Shown: in pieces, positions 1 through 12,703 of the stretch
How the letters are laid out: every line of letters begins with the position of its first letter
Position numbering within the stretch: the first letter of the stretch is position 1
Notes under the pieces: generated by a model
The model's database searches: none
Told to the model about the DNA's origin: nothing
Seen by the model: only the letters and a program-made list of their open reading frames with translations
DNA from: Trichinella spiralis
Lineage: Eukaryota > Nematoda > Enoplea > Trichinellida > Trichinellidae
NCBI GenBank assembly: GCA_000181795.3
Contig: CM012954.1
Coordinates: forward strand, 8,540,401 to 8,587,825
DNA: 47,425 nt
Direction of reading: 5' to 3'
Made by a program: the position numbers and the translations under genes

Positions 1-71
1 AACAAACAAACAAACAAACAAAACTTTTCACATCGCAATTAATTCAAATATTTAAAATAAACAATGCATAC

Positions 72-284
72 TTTTTCTTTTCTCGACTGCCACTTCGATG
101 CGATCGACGTGATCTAGAAAGCAAATAAAACAATAAAAGTAATAGAATGGAATAGAGTTCGAGACTTTGTAGAGAAAAGCTACTATAACTACTATATACG
201 ACAGCAACAATGACAACGGTAACAACACAAATAAAAAAAAACAAAGCTAATAAATTCAGAATTTGGATTTTTTCTGTTTTTCAT

Positions 285-324
<40 letters not shown>

Positions 325-672
325 ATGCCCAAGTGATATTTTTACAAAGTTGCGGATAGAGAACAGCCAACGCAGCTGACAAAATGCCTACCTTCAACCG
401 CCATATAGCAATGAACACAGATGGCAAATAAGAAGTTTTAAATTCTGATATCTATAATACAACTAATTGCTTACAAAAAGAAAAATTTGCATTTCACCGG
501 CAAAAAATAAAGTCTCAAGTTTTTCTTTTGCAGACAGAAATTATGGAAAACCTAGAAACAACACGAAATGGGCAGCAAATTTTCATAAAAGCAAAACAGC
601 TAGCAAAACTTACTTTTTTTCACTCAAATCACCATATTCTTTATTTTTATTCGCTTTCGCTTCTTCCGGTTT
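72..672 (-). pseudogene. Partial RBM39 copy (exons 2 and 3 only)
   Basis: Inside duplicate A the copies of RBM39 exon 2 (672-614) and exon 3 (113-72) keep their frames and splice signals on the minus strand. They encode the KPEEAKANKN-type linker and the first RS segment (SRRSHRSGSR). Exon 1, with the start codon and the RBM39 promoter, is absent here: it lies at 15053-14991 in the intact gene, beyond the point where duplicate A stops. Downstream exons, if present, would lie left of the window. This copy has lost its normal 5' end and is probably not a functional RBM39, unless it uses a new promoter in the EGF-gene upstream region. Confidence 0.75.
287..320. repeat. (AT)n microsatellite
   Basis: Pure TA dinucleotide run in the RBM39 intron-2 copy. 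The counterpart near 12670-12701 has a slightly different interrupted start, one of the few differences between the two duplicates. Confidence 0.95.
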
Positions 673-791
673 CTGCAAAAAAAGAAACAACATACATACG
701 TGCAAAAAGCATTATAATTACAGTCAAAAAGCAAAAACAATACAGAGTTGAAAATTCAAAAAAAAATAATTAGCTGAAGACAACTATGTTG

Positions 792-3204
792 AAATTGAAT
801 TACTTTATGAAGAAAAAATACGCTTTCAAGAGAGAAAAAGAGATTTGCAAGAAAAAGCGCAAATTTTCCATTATATATGCAGTACTTCCATCAACGAACA
901 GCACCAATCTGAAGTGATTTCAAATAAATCAACAAAACGAACAATAACTGAACAACTACCGTGGAATTTTTCATTTCACTCATTTATATTAATAATTGCA
1001 AATTCACGCGTGCGTATATTTTGTAGCGCTTTAATTATCTATAACAACCAGAGATGGTATTTAAATATAATCGTGTCAAAACCGAAAATAGAATCAGTGG
1101 CTCAATAACTGCGTGGTAGCATTTTATTCTGCTTTGATTGGCCAGTTCAGATTTGTAAAACTGTTTTCCCTGTTCGATTATTGAACGCACAACATTATCA
1201 TTACTTTACATACAGTAAGTAATACGTTTAAAAATTTTTGTTTAAAATTAAAAGTTTAAATATACGAAAAATAATGTTGTGCTGTGTGTTGATTTTCATA
1301 TACGTGCGAAGTGATTTTTGAAACTGATCTGCTTGAAAAAGTGCTGCAAGAATGTGGTGAAACAACTTTCAGAAATATCCACAGTTTTATAATTGGAATA
1401 GGCATTGAAAACTGCTGAGCTGCTGACACCTCATCAAAAAATTTCCGATTTCATTTAATTAAATTTGAAATAAGATCAGTTAAACAAAAGCACAATCCAG
1501 TACAGCACAAATAAAACTTGAAAATCAAACTGATAAAATCACATATTTCATGGCTAACATCAGCCAGCGAAGCGAACTTCAAATCATTCAAACATTAAAG
1601 CAACGTTTGTTTATACAAAATGTAAACAACCAGTTTTGTTTAAAGTGTTTTAGTTTAAATTACGGAGGGTTTTGAAGTTTGAGTTTCGGTTTCGAGAAGT
1701 TTCGAATTTGAGTGTGCAAAGTGCCAGTGTATGTATGTGTCCGTGTGCGCAAGTGTGGCATGGCTTTGAAAATGGTAATGCGTTGTTTTGAATATTTCAC
1801 ATTAATATTTTCACATAGATTCTACAATTTTAAGTAAGCAACAATTAAAAAAAGCATAAAATATCAGTTTGCATTTTTACAAATTATTGAATCGATAAAT
1901 TACCTAGCTATAAGAAACTATTTCATAAAAGACTTGTTTAATTAATTGTGAAGAAAAATACTATTAAATAAAAAAATACTTCTCGATATGCTTCATAAAT
2001 TGAGAATCCTGTTTAACAATTATCTGATATATTACTTTCAGGCGAAAAAAGATTCCATTATTATTGTACTACTGTTGGCCATTTGCTATGGTAGTGTGTT
2101 AGATGAACCAGAAAATGATTCTTGTCCAGTCGATAAATATAATTTCATTCTTAAAGGCGGGAAAAGGCATCCTAAATCATGCACAACATTTGTACCTTCA
2201 AGTAGGATGTACGAGAGTCCTGACAATTCGATACCAACTTTAATACCGATTAAACCAAATAACAACAGTTTACTGGACAACATGCTTGAATTTTGCCAAC
2301 GGAATTTCAAAAATGGCATTCCACTGTCATATATAAACAAACCTGCCTATAAATATCACAAATTTTACACATACACGGAAGGTAAGGCAACGGTGCATTC
2401 TGCGGTAGAGGTTTCAAAAACGGACGGACCTCATTATTTAAACAGATATCACCAATCAGTTGAGGATATGCTAGAACATACTTGTTACATCAATACCGCT
2501 AGATACTTTGATGTGCTCAGAAACACGATAAGCACAAAAGAAATGGAACGCTGCTACTACGATTTTAACTTCATATTTTTCTGGGTTAGAGAAAACGTAA
2601 TTACACCTGAGTGGTGGCAGGATTATTCACATTCTATGAGCGATTTTGAATCACAAGGTTCACATGATGCAAACTGCAGGTGCATGCAACTATCCAACAA
2701 CAATGAAGAGTACACTTTCAGTTCAACAGTACAGAAATGTTCCATTGAGAATTGTCAGTATTTTGCTTGCATATCTTCAAGTTACAATAACTGTGTAGAC
2801 GAAAAAATTGAACAATGTACATTTGCACCTAATGAAAACATATGCCGAGAATACACTTATGTACGCCACCAAGAAGCCGATATACCGTATGGAAAAGAAT
2901 GCCCTGAACGTGATTATGGAGAAATATGCGAGTGTCCTTGTTCAGACCTAGAGTGGTCAGAGTGGTCTGCAAAAAGTACAACTTGCGGTCCATACACAAG
3001 AGAACGGTATAAAGTCGTAAAAGGATTCGAAAATGTCGAAGTGGACTGTACACAAGAAAGATACAAATGCTGCTTTTCTACTGAAGAAGGATTGCAAACT
3101 GATTGTAAAGATTTTTTTATCAACTCCAACAAAACCATAATGGAACATAATGAAACATGTACAAAAAATGATGGGACGATAATTAAAACCGAGGCTGGTT
3201 ATTT
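792..3204. repeat. Segmental duplicate B (copy of 45009-47421)
   Basis: Matches 45009-47421 with a constant offset of 44217. It contains about 970 bp of upstream sequence, exon 1, intron 1 and most of exon 2 of the EGF-repeat gene. Identity is nearly complete except in a block around 2280-2665. The right limit is set by the window end at 47425. The left limit is sharp: six bases (786-791) separate it from duplicate A. It is read as the left end of the 12.4-kb tandem unit. Confidence 0.93.
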
Positions 3205-4941
3205 TTGTGAATGTAGTAGCAACCGCTACGGAGTGCTATGTGAAGAAAGTAAGAAACTCTTTAATATCTTTATTCTGAAAACGTGGAGGTTTCATTTAAT
3301 TATATTACAAAAATGTTTAAAACAAAATAACAGGATGGGGTTAAGTTATTAAAATTCCACGCTTGTGCATCATTTGTGTGACATAATTCCTTATTACAAA
3401 TATATCAGATAATTAACTATATAAATAACCTAATTCTATACATGTTTTGTCGATCATACGACAAGCCACACTACATAAATTGTAAATATTTCATACTACG
3501 AAAATTTATCTTCTTTTAAAATAACATTGCAGAATACTCATTCTGTGAAGACAACCCAAATGTATGCCAAAATAATGGAACATGCATCAACGCTGGAAGT
3601 TCTTACATCTGCCAATGCAAATCTGAATATCGAGGAGTGAACTGCACCATTGGTAAGAAAAATTTTTAACTATAATTTAATTACCACAAATGTAAATGTG
3701 TAAAAAATGTAACAATCGTGATATATGATAAATATGAAAAATGTATCTAACATTGAGATTACTACACATACACATACACACACACACAACTTGTACATAA
3801 CGGTGTATGTAAAAATTTAATTTCCACTTGAAATGAATCAGTAAGACGATGTACAAAAATATCATTATAGGAATCAGACAAATAAGCAAAATATTCTTTA
3901 CCATTATTTCAGAGAAAGTAACGTGCAAAAGTGGTCTACACTGCTTAAATCAAGGAACGTGCACGAAAGTAAATGGAAAATACGCATGCATGTGTCCTCC
4001 ACTGTTCACGGGAAAATTTTGCGAATTCAGTAAGTAAAGAATAAACGATTTTTCACACGCTTCATGTTCATTCCTCTGTTCATAAAAGTTCCATTATTCT
4101 TCATACAAACAAGCATAACTTGTACATTTCATCATTTACAAATGCAAGTATAATTGTAAAAAATGTCCATTCTCATGTTTTAATTTTTGACAAATTCTTC
4201 TTCTTCTTCTTCTTCTTCTTCACGATACATGCAATACAAATACAGTTGCTATTTAGATACTGGCATATGCAAAGCAGATACATGCAGAAATGGTGGTACC
4301 TGCGTAGTATTCGGTTCAACGCGTTATACATGCAAATGCGAAAAAGATTTCAAAGGGGCATTCTGCGAACAGAGTAAACTCACTCTTGGATGAAACAACA
4401 ATAGCTTCTTTATTAATTACATAAGCGAATATTTCAGGTATCAGCATATTAGAAAAATATTCCAAAATGCTGTCTGAATCAGGAATCGACATTCTCATAA
4501 TAATTTGCATAGCATTCATAGGAGTGTTCATCTTCATCCATACTGTATTTCGTCATATGGTAAAACATTTAACTAGCTTACATCAAAATTGTCAAATTAT
4601 ATTCTCCTTTTCTTAAAAATTTTAAATAAGACTCACTGAACAGATAATTAGAAAAATTAATTTTGCAAAGTAAAGAAAACAGCAAAGAAATATGTTCGCT
4701 GAGACTAATTTGTTTCGATGCTGTTATAATTTTCTTTCAATGTGAAACAATTAATAATACAGCAATAATACCAGTACTTGAGCATTTTCATGATTAAAAT
4801 TTATTATTATTTGAAAACGATAACAATAATAAATAAATAATAATGAAAATAGGCTGAAATTAATGAAATAAAAAATTTTTTACTTGGATTTTATTATAGG
4901 ATATGATGCACAGAATACGAAGACGATACAAGAACCGGTGA
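1760..4941 (+). CDS. EGF-repeat, thrombospondin-like type I membrane protein
   Basis: Seven exons give 579 residues: 1760-1774, 2042-3248, 3533-3652, 3913-4029, 4257-4373, 4438-4559, 4900-4941. The tiny first exon (MALKM) splices onto exon 2 to form a convincing signal peptide (MALKMAKKDS then IIIVLLLAIC); starting at the 1988 ATG would destroy it. Then come a Cys-rich region of unknown family, a WSEWS thrombospondin-type segment (about residues 300-345), EGF module 1 (about 359-408) and three more EGF modules, one per exon (409-447, 448-486, 487-525). These exons are bounded by phase-1 introns, as is usual for shuffled EGF modules. One membrane helix (about 542-562) and a short basic tail (RIRRRYKNR) follow. 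It is likely a cell-surface adhesion or receptor protein, but I do not recognise the orthologue. A partial second copy lies at 45977. The exon 5 acceptor (TTTAG at 4256) is the least certain junction. Confidence 0.85.
4198..4220. repeat. (CTT)n microsatellite in intron
   Basis: Trinucleotide run just upstream of the exon 5 acceptor of the EGF gene. It may serve as part of the pyrimidine tract. Confidence 0.85.
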
Positions 4942-5820
4942 AGTAAGCGGCAACAACATACCTGCGCATAATATGGTATTTCTTCTTTAACAAATGATGC
5001 AATTGAAATTTAATATTTAATTAAAAAATGATTTTTTTCAGAGAAGTTACAAGCAGGACATAGAAGATAAAAATAACTCGACTACTTGTACTTTAATATT
5101 TTCATTGATGTTCAGTATTTTTCATCATGCTAAGAAGTTAACAATACTGTTCATGTTAAAATTTCACATTATCAATTTCACACATTCTATTCGCAAATTT
5201 TAAAATGCGACTATTATTTACACATTCCATATTTGATGAATACCATTTAATTAAATATAATATATGATGAATTAAAATAATTTCAAAATAGTGATAGAAA
5301 ATTTGGCCAATTGTTTCAACGCAGAATAGAACATGCGGCAATTGAAGACTGTGAATGAAACCGCCAATGTAGCTAGAATCTATTTTCAACGACACTGAAC
5401 AATAATGAATCTGTATGATTAATCGAATGTGATTCATTGTTATTCGCATGCGCGTCTTTGCCTGTCAGTTTGTTTGAACAGCTGGGCAACATTCGCTGTT
5501 CGTGTGCTATTAAATAGACTATTTTTGAACAGCATACTGTAGCTACTCAGTGCATATCTGTCTGTCATGCTATGCTTATGCGTTGATGTTATTGCAAACC
5601 ACAACGCTTGCTTACAATACAATACAATCACAACGATGTCAATTATAATAAATGACCTATCATATCACATGTTAGCTTGTGTTTCAAATCAGATTCGACG
5701 AAATAAATTCATGCTTTTTCTCCACTTTTGTATTGTACATTAGATGAAATTTTGTTTCTATATAATGAAATTCATATATGCATATTTTTATGTTTCTTTT
5801 TATGCTTTTTTGATCATGAA
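4942..5820. other. Intergenic region between EGF gene and EF-hand Rab gene
   Basis: Holds the EGF-gene 3' UTR, with a possible further UTR intron from about 4942 to the TTTCAG at 5041, and the presumed promoter of the EF-hand Rab gene. I see no additional coding exon; short open frames on the minus strand lack family resemblance. Confidence 0.6.
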
Positions 5821-8800
5821 ATGGGTGATTTGAAAGAGAAGAAGTTGAAAAATCCTGGTCATTCATCTTTCGCAATGCTTAACGATGAAATACTGGAAAA
5901 TGTTGCGTTCGACACGGCAAGACAATTTTTCACCATCTGCGACCGTGATTCCAAAGGATACTTATTAAAAGGCGACATGCAACGTCTCAGAGAAAGTGGT
6001 CTATGCAATTTATCAATCGAAGAACTTGAAATGGTGTTTGACAGTTTAGATGAAGATCACAATGGCATACTGACAATGGAAGAATTTATCTTCGGCTTTG
6101 GTAAGCGGAATAATATACGAATGATAATAATAAGCAATAATTTATCACATAATACTTTTCTCTCATAACTATACTCTGACGAAACTCAGCTGAAGCTATT
6201 ATAGAGGATATTTTTAAAAAAAGAGAAATAAAACTGATAATTTAGTATATCCATAACTAAATTAAAAAAAACAACGAATAGTTATTTTGTGCTGAAGGAA
6301 CAAAAATTACATAAAAAGGAAAAAATAATTGTAATAGAAAAAAAGTAACTGAAAGATCGATATGTATATTCGAATATTTTACTATATACAGTGAATGATA
6401 ATTTATTTACTCAAAAGCTGCAGCTATTGACGAGTAAACTGAGTAGAAAAGTCATTGTGTATACAGTTACAGTATTTTACGGCATTTCCATCGTAGAATT
6501 TTACGTAATTGCAAAGAAATCGACTAATAAAATATCAAATAAATATTCTGAAAAAATTAAAATTAAAGTATTCTTTTCGACAGTATTCATAAAATTAATT
6601 ATAAACAGAATGATTGTTGAATGGCTATTTATATGCTTGTAAATTGTTTTTTAAAACAGCATCAATTAAGCAAGGCATCAGATTTACATTAGAAGAGTAT
6701 TCTTTGAAACGTGCATATATGAAAAGGACAGAATGAAAGTACGCTTGCTCATGGATATAATTAATGATTAAGTTTTCGATTTATAAATTAGATATTTGAA
6801 TATGAATGAAAATAATTTGAGGAGAATTTGTGAAATCGATCCATCCGGAGATGGTTGAACTGACGGAAGATGAAAGTGAACAAGCAAGCAGTCAACAACT
6901 GCAGTGCATTACAAATACAGACGAAGATGTGGAAGAAAGGGAAAAATTTCAAACATTTCTTCGTCAAATTGGAGCTGAAGATCTGTTCGCAGAGTATGCT
7001 TACAAAAATTATTCTTATTATTATTAATCTTATTTATTATTTGGTAGCGAAAATACAGAACAACTGTGGCAAATTTTACGCAACGACAATCCAAATGTGT
7101 TGAATAAGTTTGAAGCATTTTTGAAAAACCTTTCGTTCGAAATGAAGTCAGTTCGAGATAAAATGTGCGCAACTGCACAAAACAAGCGGGAAGATTTGAA
7201 TCGTCTTTATACCGATGTTGAACAGCAAATAAAACAAGAAACTGAACGCTGCTTAAAAAATGTATTCAAAACAAACAAACAAACAAACAAACAAACAAAC
7301 ACATAGACAATAACTTTGTGGATTGATCGTTGACTGCTTTGCAGGAACAGGAAAAAATGCAAAAGCTTCAATGGTCATTAGAAAATGAAATTGAAAGTAA
7401 AAATTTACAACTTCAAGAATTGAGTGAAAAATTTTCCATGGTAATTGAAACAACAATTGTGATATGAATGAAAAAATAAATTACCATATTTTTAGGCTCA
7501 AACTAAAATGGAAAATATGGAATATGACAAAGAAAAGTCGAGAGTTTTGCTTGAAAAAATTCGCAAGGCAAAAAAAAATTTCATTTCCAACATACACACC
7601 TATTCACATGAAACCTTTCCGATTGTTAATTGTTAAATTTCTTCTATTATTGATAATCATGTTTTCAACAATGTATAATTATTTCATTTTTCTTGTTGCA
7701 TATTTCTTATTTTTACAAGCGCAGTGTACTACAAGGAATGGATAGTATCAAAAATTGAAATAAGCACAATAAATTTGTACAGCTTTTAGGAGAAAGATGT
7801 TTTGGCTGAGCAGAAGCAAAATCTTGAAATGCAACTTTGCAAGCAAAAAGACGAATCTGAAGAATTGATGAAATATTTGAACAAAGTGCAAAAAGAAATT
7901 CGTGAAGAACGTAAACGACGTGCAAAAGCCGCGCTGACGGTAAACGACGAAGCGGTTTTAGAACGCGAAGAGCTGATAAAGCAGTTGAACGCACTTAGGT
8001 ATGAGATGATTATGCAAATTTTTCAACAATACAAACTAACGCAAATGGACAAATGCTTTTTGGTGGATCATTTTTCAGGGCAGAAAATATGAGACTATTG
8101 GACGAACTGGACGAAAATACAGTATTTGAAAAACGAAAAAAATATATTGCGGCTAAAATGTGTTTTTCTCTGTTTTGCAGAATATGTCTCAAGCTGCGTC
8201 GCTTTCAGCTTCTCCATGCGCATCCACGTCTCACCTGCGACCGCTCAGAGAAACTACTGCCCTGTAAGTGTGAACTATGATGACTGATAGTGCACAGTGC
8301 ATTGTCTCAAACTGACTGATCCTATTCTCTAATCAGACATGCCAGAAGTAGCCCCATGCTTGCAACAGCAGCAGATTATAGAACCAGCTTCAACTGCAGA
8401 TCACGATTTTTGATCGATTCTGATGGTGATGACTTGGAATCAATACACAGTGAACTGTTACAAGCTGACAGTGGGTAAGTAAGTACTTTGTGACTGATTC
8501 AAAGAAAAAACCAACAATATTTAATGCATCAGCATAAATTTAGAAAAGTAATTAATAAACTGAATTCTAGAATATCCGGGTTGGACAATTTTGAAAATGG
8601 TCAAGATAGTATTGTTAGCTTTGAAATTCATTAAAAGTATTATCAATCAGCGGAATAAAAGATCAATAACTTTTACTTACAGGAACCGATTAATGTCGGC
8701 ACTCCAGATCGAGTTTTCAAAGTGGTAGTAGCCGGAGATTCAGGTGTCGGAAAGACCTGCTTCCTTGATCGTCTTTGCAATAATCGTTTCAATCCTGGCA

Positions 8801-9906
8801 TACGTTCTACTATAGGTATGATGTGTTCTAACAGTTGGATAACTTTGCTAAATTCGAATTCGAACAACAACTGTTCGCTCGCGTATTTTTTCATGTGATC
8901 CATGAAAAAATGAATATTGCACATACGAATATGAATTATACAGTAAATTCAACGAAATTATCAGGTACATGCGAATGAAATTTGAATCTACTGAAGAAAT
9001 TACAGAAAGAAAACTATAAACTAAAATACGAAATAATCAGAATACGCGAGCGAAAACATTTTTCTAAAAATTCAACCACCAAAAAAATTTATTACTATTA
9101 TTGTTTTTGTTAATTTGATTTACTTACTGTCATTATTGAAAATCAGGTATTGATTTTCATATGAAAATTTTAAAAGTTGAAGATCAACTTATTGCGCTGC
9201 AGCTGTGGGATACTGCCGGTCAGGAGAGGTAATTCCATTGGATATCTTGTATAATTAAACTTATCATATTTGTTTATTATTTTTATTATTATTATTAATA
9301 TTTGCAGATTTCGTAGCATCACAAAGCAATATTTTCGCAAAGCGGATGCGGTGATTCTGATGTTCGACTTAGTATCAGTGAGTTCGTTCACAAGCGTCCG
9401 TGAATGGATTACGGGAATTCGAGTAAAAAACATTAAACCGAAATTTTTTATTAATAATTTTTTAAACTGTACCTTCAGGCAGCAGTGGAAGAAGACTGTG
9501 TTGTGTGCATTATTGGCAACAAGACCGACCTGGTCCAAGAAGGCAAGCAGGCAGTGAAAATTTACAAAGAAGATTTTTCGCCTGAAACTGTGATAAAAAA
9601 ATAGTATAGTATTTTTGAAAATTTAATCGAGAAATAATAATTTTCAGGATGGCGAAAGTTTGTATTTCGAAACAAGCGCCAAATCCGGTGATTCTGTCCA
9701 CGCGGCAATGTATCAGCTTGCCCTGTAAGTAAACTGTTAGTCTGCTTGACACGTGATGATTAGCTCCTGCAGTCACTTTTATTTATGAAAATCAATTTGT
9801 TAGAGTACTGAAGGATGTTAGCAGCAGACGTGACGAAAAGCTGATCTGTCTACAGAAGACTTCGGACAAGCCAAAATCAAAATGTTGTAGCCGGACAAAC
9901 GTTTAA
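5821..9906 (+). CDS. EF-hand, coiled-coil, Rab GTPase (CRACR2A/RASEF-type large Rab)
   Basis: Sixteen exons close in frame to 656 residues: 5821-6100, 6822-6993, 7048-7261, 7345-7440, 7496-7567, 7790-7998, 8079-8121, 8181-8263, 8337-8474, 8571-8613, 8683-8815, 9147-9228, 9308-9422, 9479-9589, 9648-9724, 9804-9906. Order: two EF-hands (41-52 atypical, K at loop position 5 and D at 12; 77-88 canonical [12 protein letters not shown]), a GAEDLF motif, a coiled coil (about 155-365), a Ser-rich linker, and a Rab domain (about 458-630) with [20 protein letters not shown] and ETSAK all intact. The GAEDLF and [12 protein letters not shown] segments resemble vertebrate CRACR2A (Rab46), which couples Ca2+ to store-operated channel regulation and dynein or granule traffic; RASEF is the alternative. 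The C-terminus has CC followed by five residues. Weak junctions: the acceptor at 6821, a GC donor at 7568, and donors at 8614 and 9590. Confidence 0.87.
7271..7301. repeat. (AAAC)n microsatellite in intron
   Basis: Tetranucleotide run in intron 3 of the EF-hand Rab gene. The same motif occurs at 1-23 and 12380-12402. Confidence 0.9.
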
Positions 9907-10392
9907 AAATGGATTCAATCAGTATTTTCAAATTAGTAAATAAAAACCATATTCGCAAAAAGTGCAGTTTCGTTTGTTGTAATGATGAAATTATCAATTT
10001 AAACGGATCGTTTCAAATGCTTCACAGTTTGGAAGCAAAGCCGGACGGACTACTTCTGCATCAACAAGTAGCAAAAAGCATTTATTTCTGCAAAAAAAAA
10101 ATAATTGACACGTCAATGCGAGGTGAACATTATATTTACTTGCATAATGTACAACAATCAGCAACAGTACACAATGTACAGAAAATGACCTTCACTACAA
10201 TCTTAAAGAAAAAAATGCCTGAAAAGTAGTGCTCGATATGTATTATTATTTCATGCTTTAAAAAAAATTATTTTCATCAAAATGACAAATAATACGCACA
10301 CATGCTCTTAATATAACCATTATAGTTCGTTATAATAAAATATAGAATTTGATAGTTTTCGTTTTCCAAAACCTGTGTCCAGTTGTGCTTTT
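9907..10392. other. Convergent 3' region between Rab gene and RBM39
   Basis: The two genes end tail to tail 486 bp apart. The stretch holds both 3' UTRs. A 106-codon open frame (9909-10229, +) starts just after the Rab stop but has no recognisable domain and low-complexity AT-driven composition, so I treat it as UTR. Confidence 0.65.
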
Positions 10393-12668
10393 TCATTTTT
10401 CCGTATACGATGGTCGCAACAATTCCACCGCGCTGATTGCATCTGGGAACAGTTGGTGATAACTCGCCGTTGGAACGTAGTTTGCCGTTATAACATTGCC
10501 TACATAATAATTTATTTTTACAACATCATGCATAATTGAAGCAAACAACGCGAAACAACGCATTTACCGGCAAAATAACGACCATGCAAACTGTTCACGG
10601 CCGCAACAGCAGCCGCAACAGTCGGGCATTTGACGTAGACATTTCCATCGCCTGATGCTTTGTCAACGAAAATGTGCACCACACCCTGGTGCTTATTACA
10701 TTCGTCAATCACATCGTCACGAATTTCCCGATCCCAATCTGGATCCGATTCAGCCATCGGATTGAACATATTCGACAACACAAAACACTGCGTTGCAATC
10801 AACTGTTGAGATGCGAGCTGCTGCTGTTGCTCATGTTGCTGTTGTTGCTGTTGTTGTTGTTGTTGCACTTGCATTGCCGGTGGTAAAGTATGCTGATGTT
10901 GTTGTGGCTGTGCATTCAACATCTGCTTCGCAACCTGAGGTAATTCCATTCCAGTTCCTTGAACAGAAAAAATTGTAAGGTCGATTTTAAAGTAAAAAAA
11001 AATTAGTAAAAATGCGACCAACTACCTTCAGCTAACTTGGCCATCAGTTGCAATCGACCGGTAGTTCCAAGATCAATGCCTGAACGATCCAACTCGTCCG
11101 AATCAAGCGACGGCTGGAACAAAGTATTCTGATGTTCAGTAACGTGACCAACTTTCATCGGGCGACCAGCCAATTCAAATCCATTCAACTGTTCCATCGC
11201 TCGTTTAGCATCTTCAGAATTGTAAAACTACAATAAATAAACAATTTTCTATCAAATAATACTTATTTATCAGATTCAATTACCGTAATGAAGCCATAAC
11301 CCCTCGAACGGCTTGTTTCTGGATCTTTTAAAAGTTGAATGCTTTCTATCTGAAATATTAGAAGAAAAAAATGCAAAACAAAATAACAATATTAATTAAA
11401 AAATATTACTTTGCCAAATGGCTCGAATATTCCTCGTAACATTTCTTCGGTAATGTTGAAATGCAAAGAGCCGACGTACAATTTCATCGGACCACGATTT
11501 TGAGTAAATGCCGTCGCCAACATGGCCGAAGCCATTCTATTCTTTTCAGATTGAGTTGGTTGAACAACAATCGGCGCTCCAAGCAGACGTTTACCGTGCA
11601 ATGATAAAGCCTATAATTTTTAAAACAGAAAAAAAACTGAATACAGTATAACATTCAAGTTGAACAACACATCGCTGCTTACCAACGGTACAGAGTCCAG
11701 ATCCCAAAATTCAACATAAGCAATGCCTTTTGAACGACGCGTTTTGCTGTCCGTAATAATACGCACATCTCGTACCTGAAAATAAAGCAAAAAATAACAT
11801 AAAAATTGAACAAAACTTCAAAACCAGCACTCACCTTGGCCACTTCTGAGAAAAATTCTTCCAAATCACGAGGCCTTATACTGCGAGCCAGTTGCATGCA
11901 AAAAACTGTACGAGCATCTCGCTCTTCTGGAGAAAGCTCCGAATCGACATAATTTCTCGGTGGACTGTAGCGTGGTGTAAACGGCATGCTTGAATGAAAG
12001 GAGAAAAAAATAATAATAAACGACAATATTACACAACCGGTGGGTGGAATAAAATTGTGAAACATACACATCCCGTCGTTCTGGACCGGGCAATTTTTTC
12101 CCACTGCTCAGACCCTCGCCAGGCTTGCCGCCTCGAGTGTACGGAGGTGGACTGCGGGAACGGCGGTACGGTGGCGACCGCCACGCCCCTCGAGAAGATG
12201 GATAACGATGGTCTCGTCGTTCCCTGGAACGATGCCTGGTCCGGCGTTCTCTGGACCGACTGCGCCGATGTTTGGAACGACTGCGATCCCGACGTGACGA
12301 TCGATTTTTCGAACGACTTCGACTTTTGGATTTCTTCTTTTTTCTAAAAAAACAGAATAAACCAACAGCATAGTCAGAAAACAAACAAACAAACAAACAA
12401 AACTTTTCACATCGCAATTAATTCAAATATTTAAAATAAACAATGCATACTTTTTCTTTTCTCGACTGCCACTTCGATGCGATCGACGTGATCTAGAAAG
12501 CAAATAAAACAATAAAAGTAATAGAATGGAATAGAGTTCGAGACTTTGTAGAGAAAAGCTACTATAACTACTATATACGACAGCAACAATGACAACGGTA
12601 ACAACACAAATAAAAAAAAACAAAGCTAATAAATTCAGAATTTGGATTTTTTCTGTTTTTCATCTTTA

Positions 12669-12703
<35 letters not shown>

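Larger units (their letters stand above)
1..785. repeat. Segmental duplicate A (copy of 12380-13164)
   Basis: Bases 1-785 align to 12380-13164 with a constant offset of 12379 and only a few substitutions (for example in the AT microsatellite near 300 and at 446 versus 12825). The segment comes from the middle of RBM39: intron 3 (part), exon 3, intron 2, exon 2 and part of intron 1. The match starts at the first base of the window, so its left limit is a contig end, not a biological one. On the right it ends at 785, where the sequence changes to six unmatched bases and then duplicate B. It is best read as the right end of a tandem duplication unit. Confidence 0.93.

Noticed and set aside
1988-2041. 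ATG at 1988 as the EGF-gene start
   Set aside because: This stretch is intron 1 ending in TTTCAG. The spliced start at 1760 gives a proper signal peptide.
6660-6737. Possible extra exon in intron 1 of the EF-hand Rab gene (after an AACAG acceptor)
   Set aside because: It is open and protein-like for about 24 codons but ends in a stop without a donor; joining exon 1 directly to 6822 gives a continuous frame.
9909-10229. 106-codon open frame on the plus strand after the Rab gene
   Set aside because: It starts within the presumed 3' UTR, has no recognisable domain and no splice or promoter context of its own.
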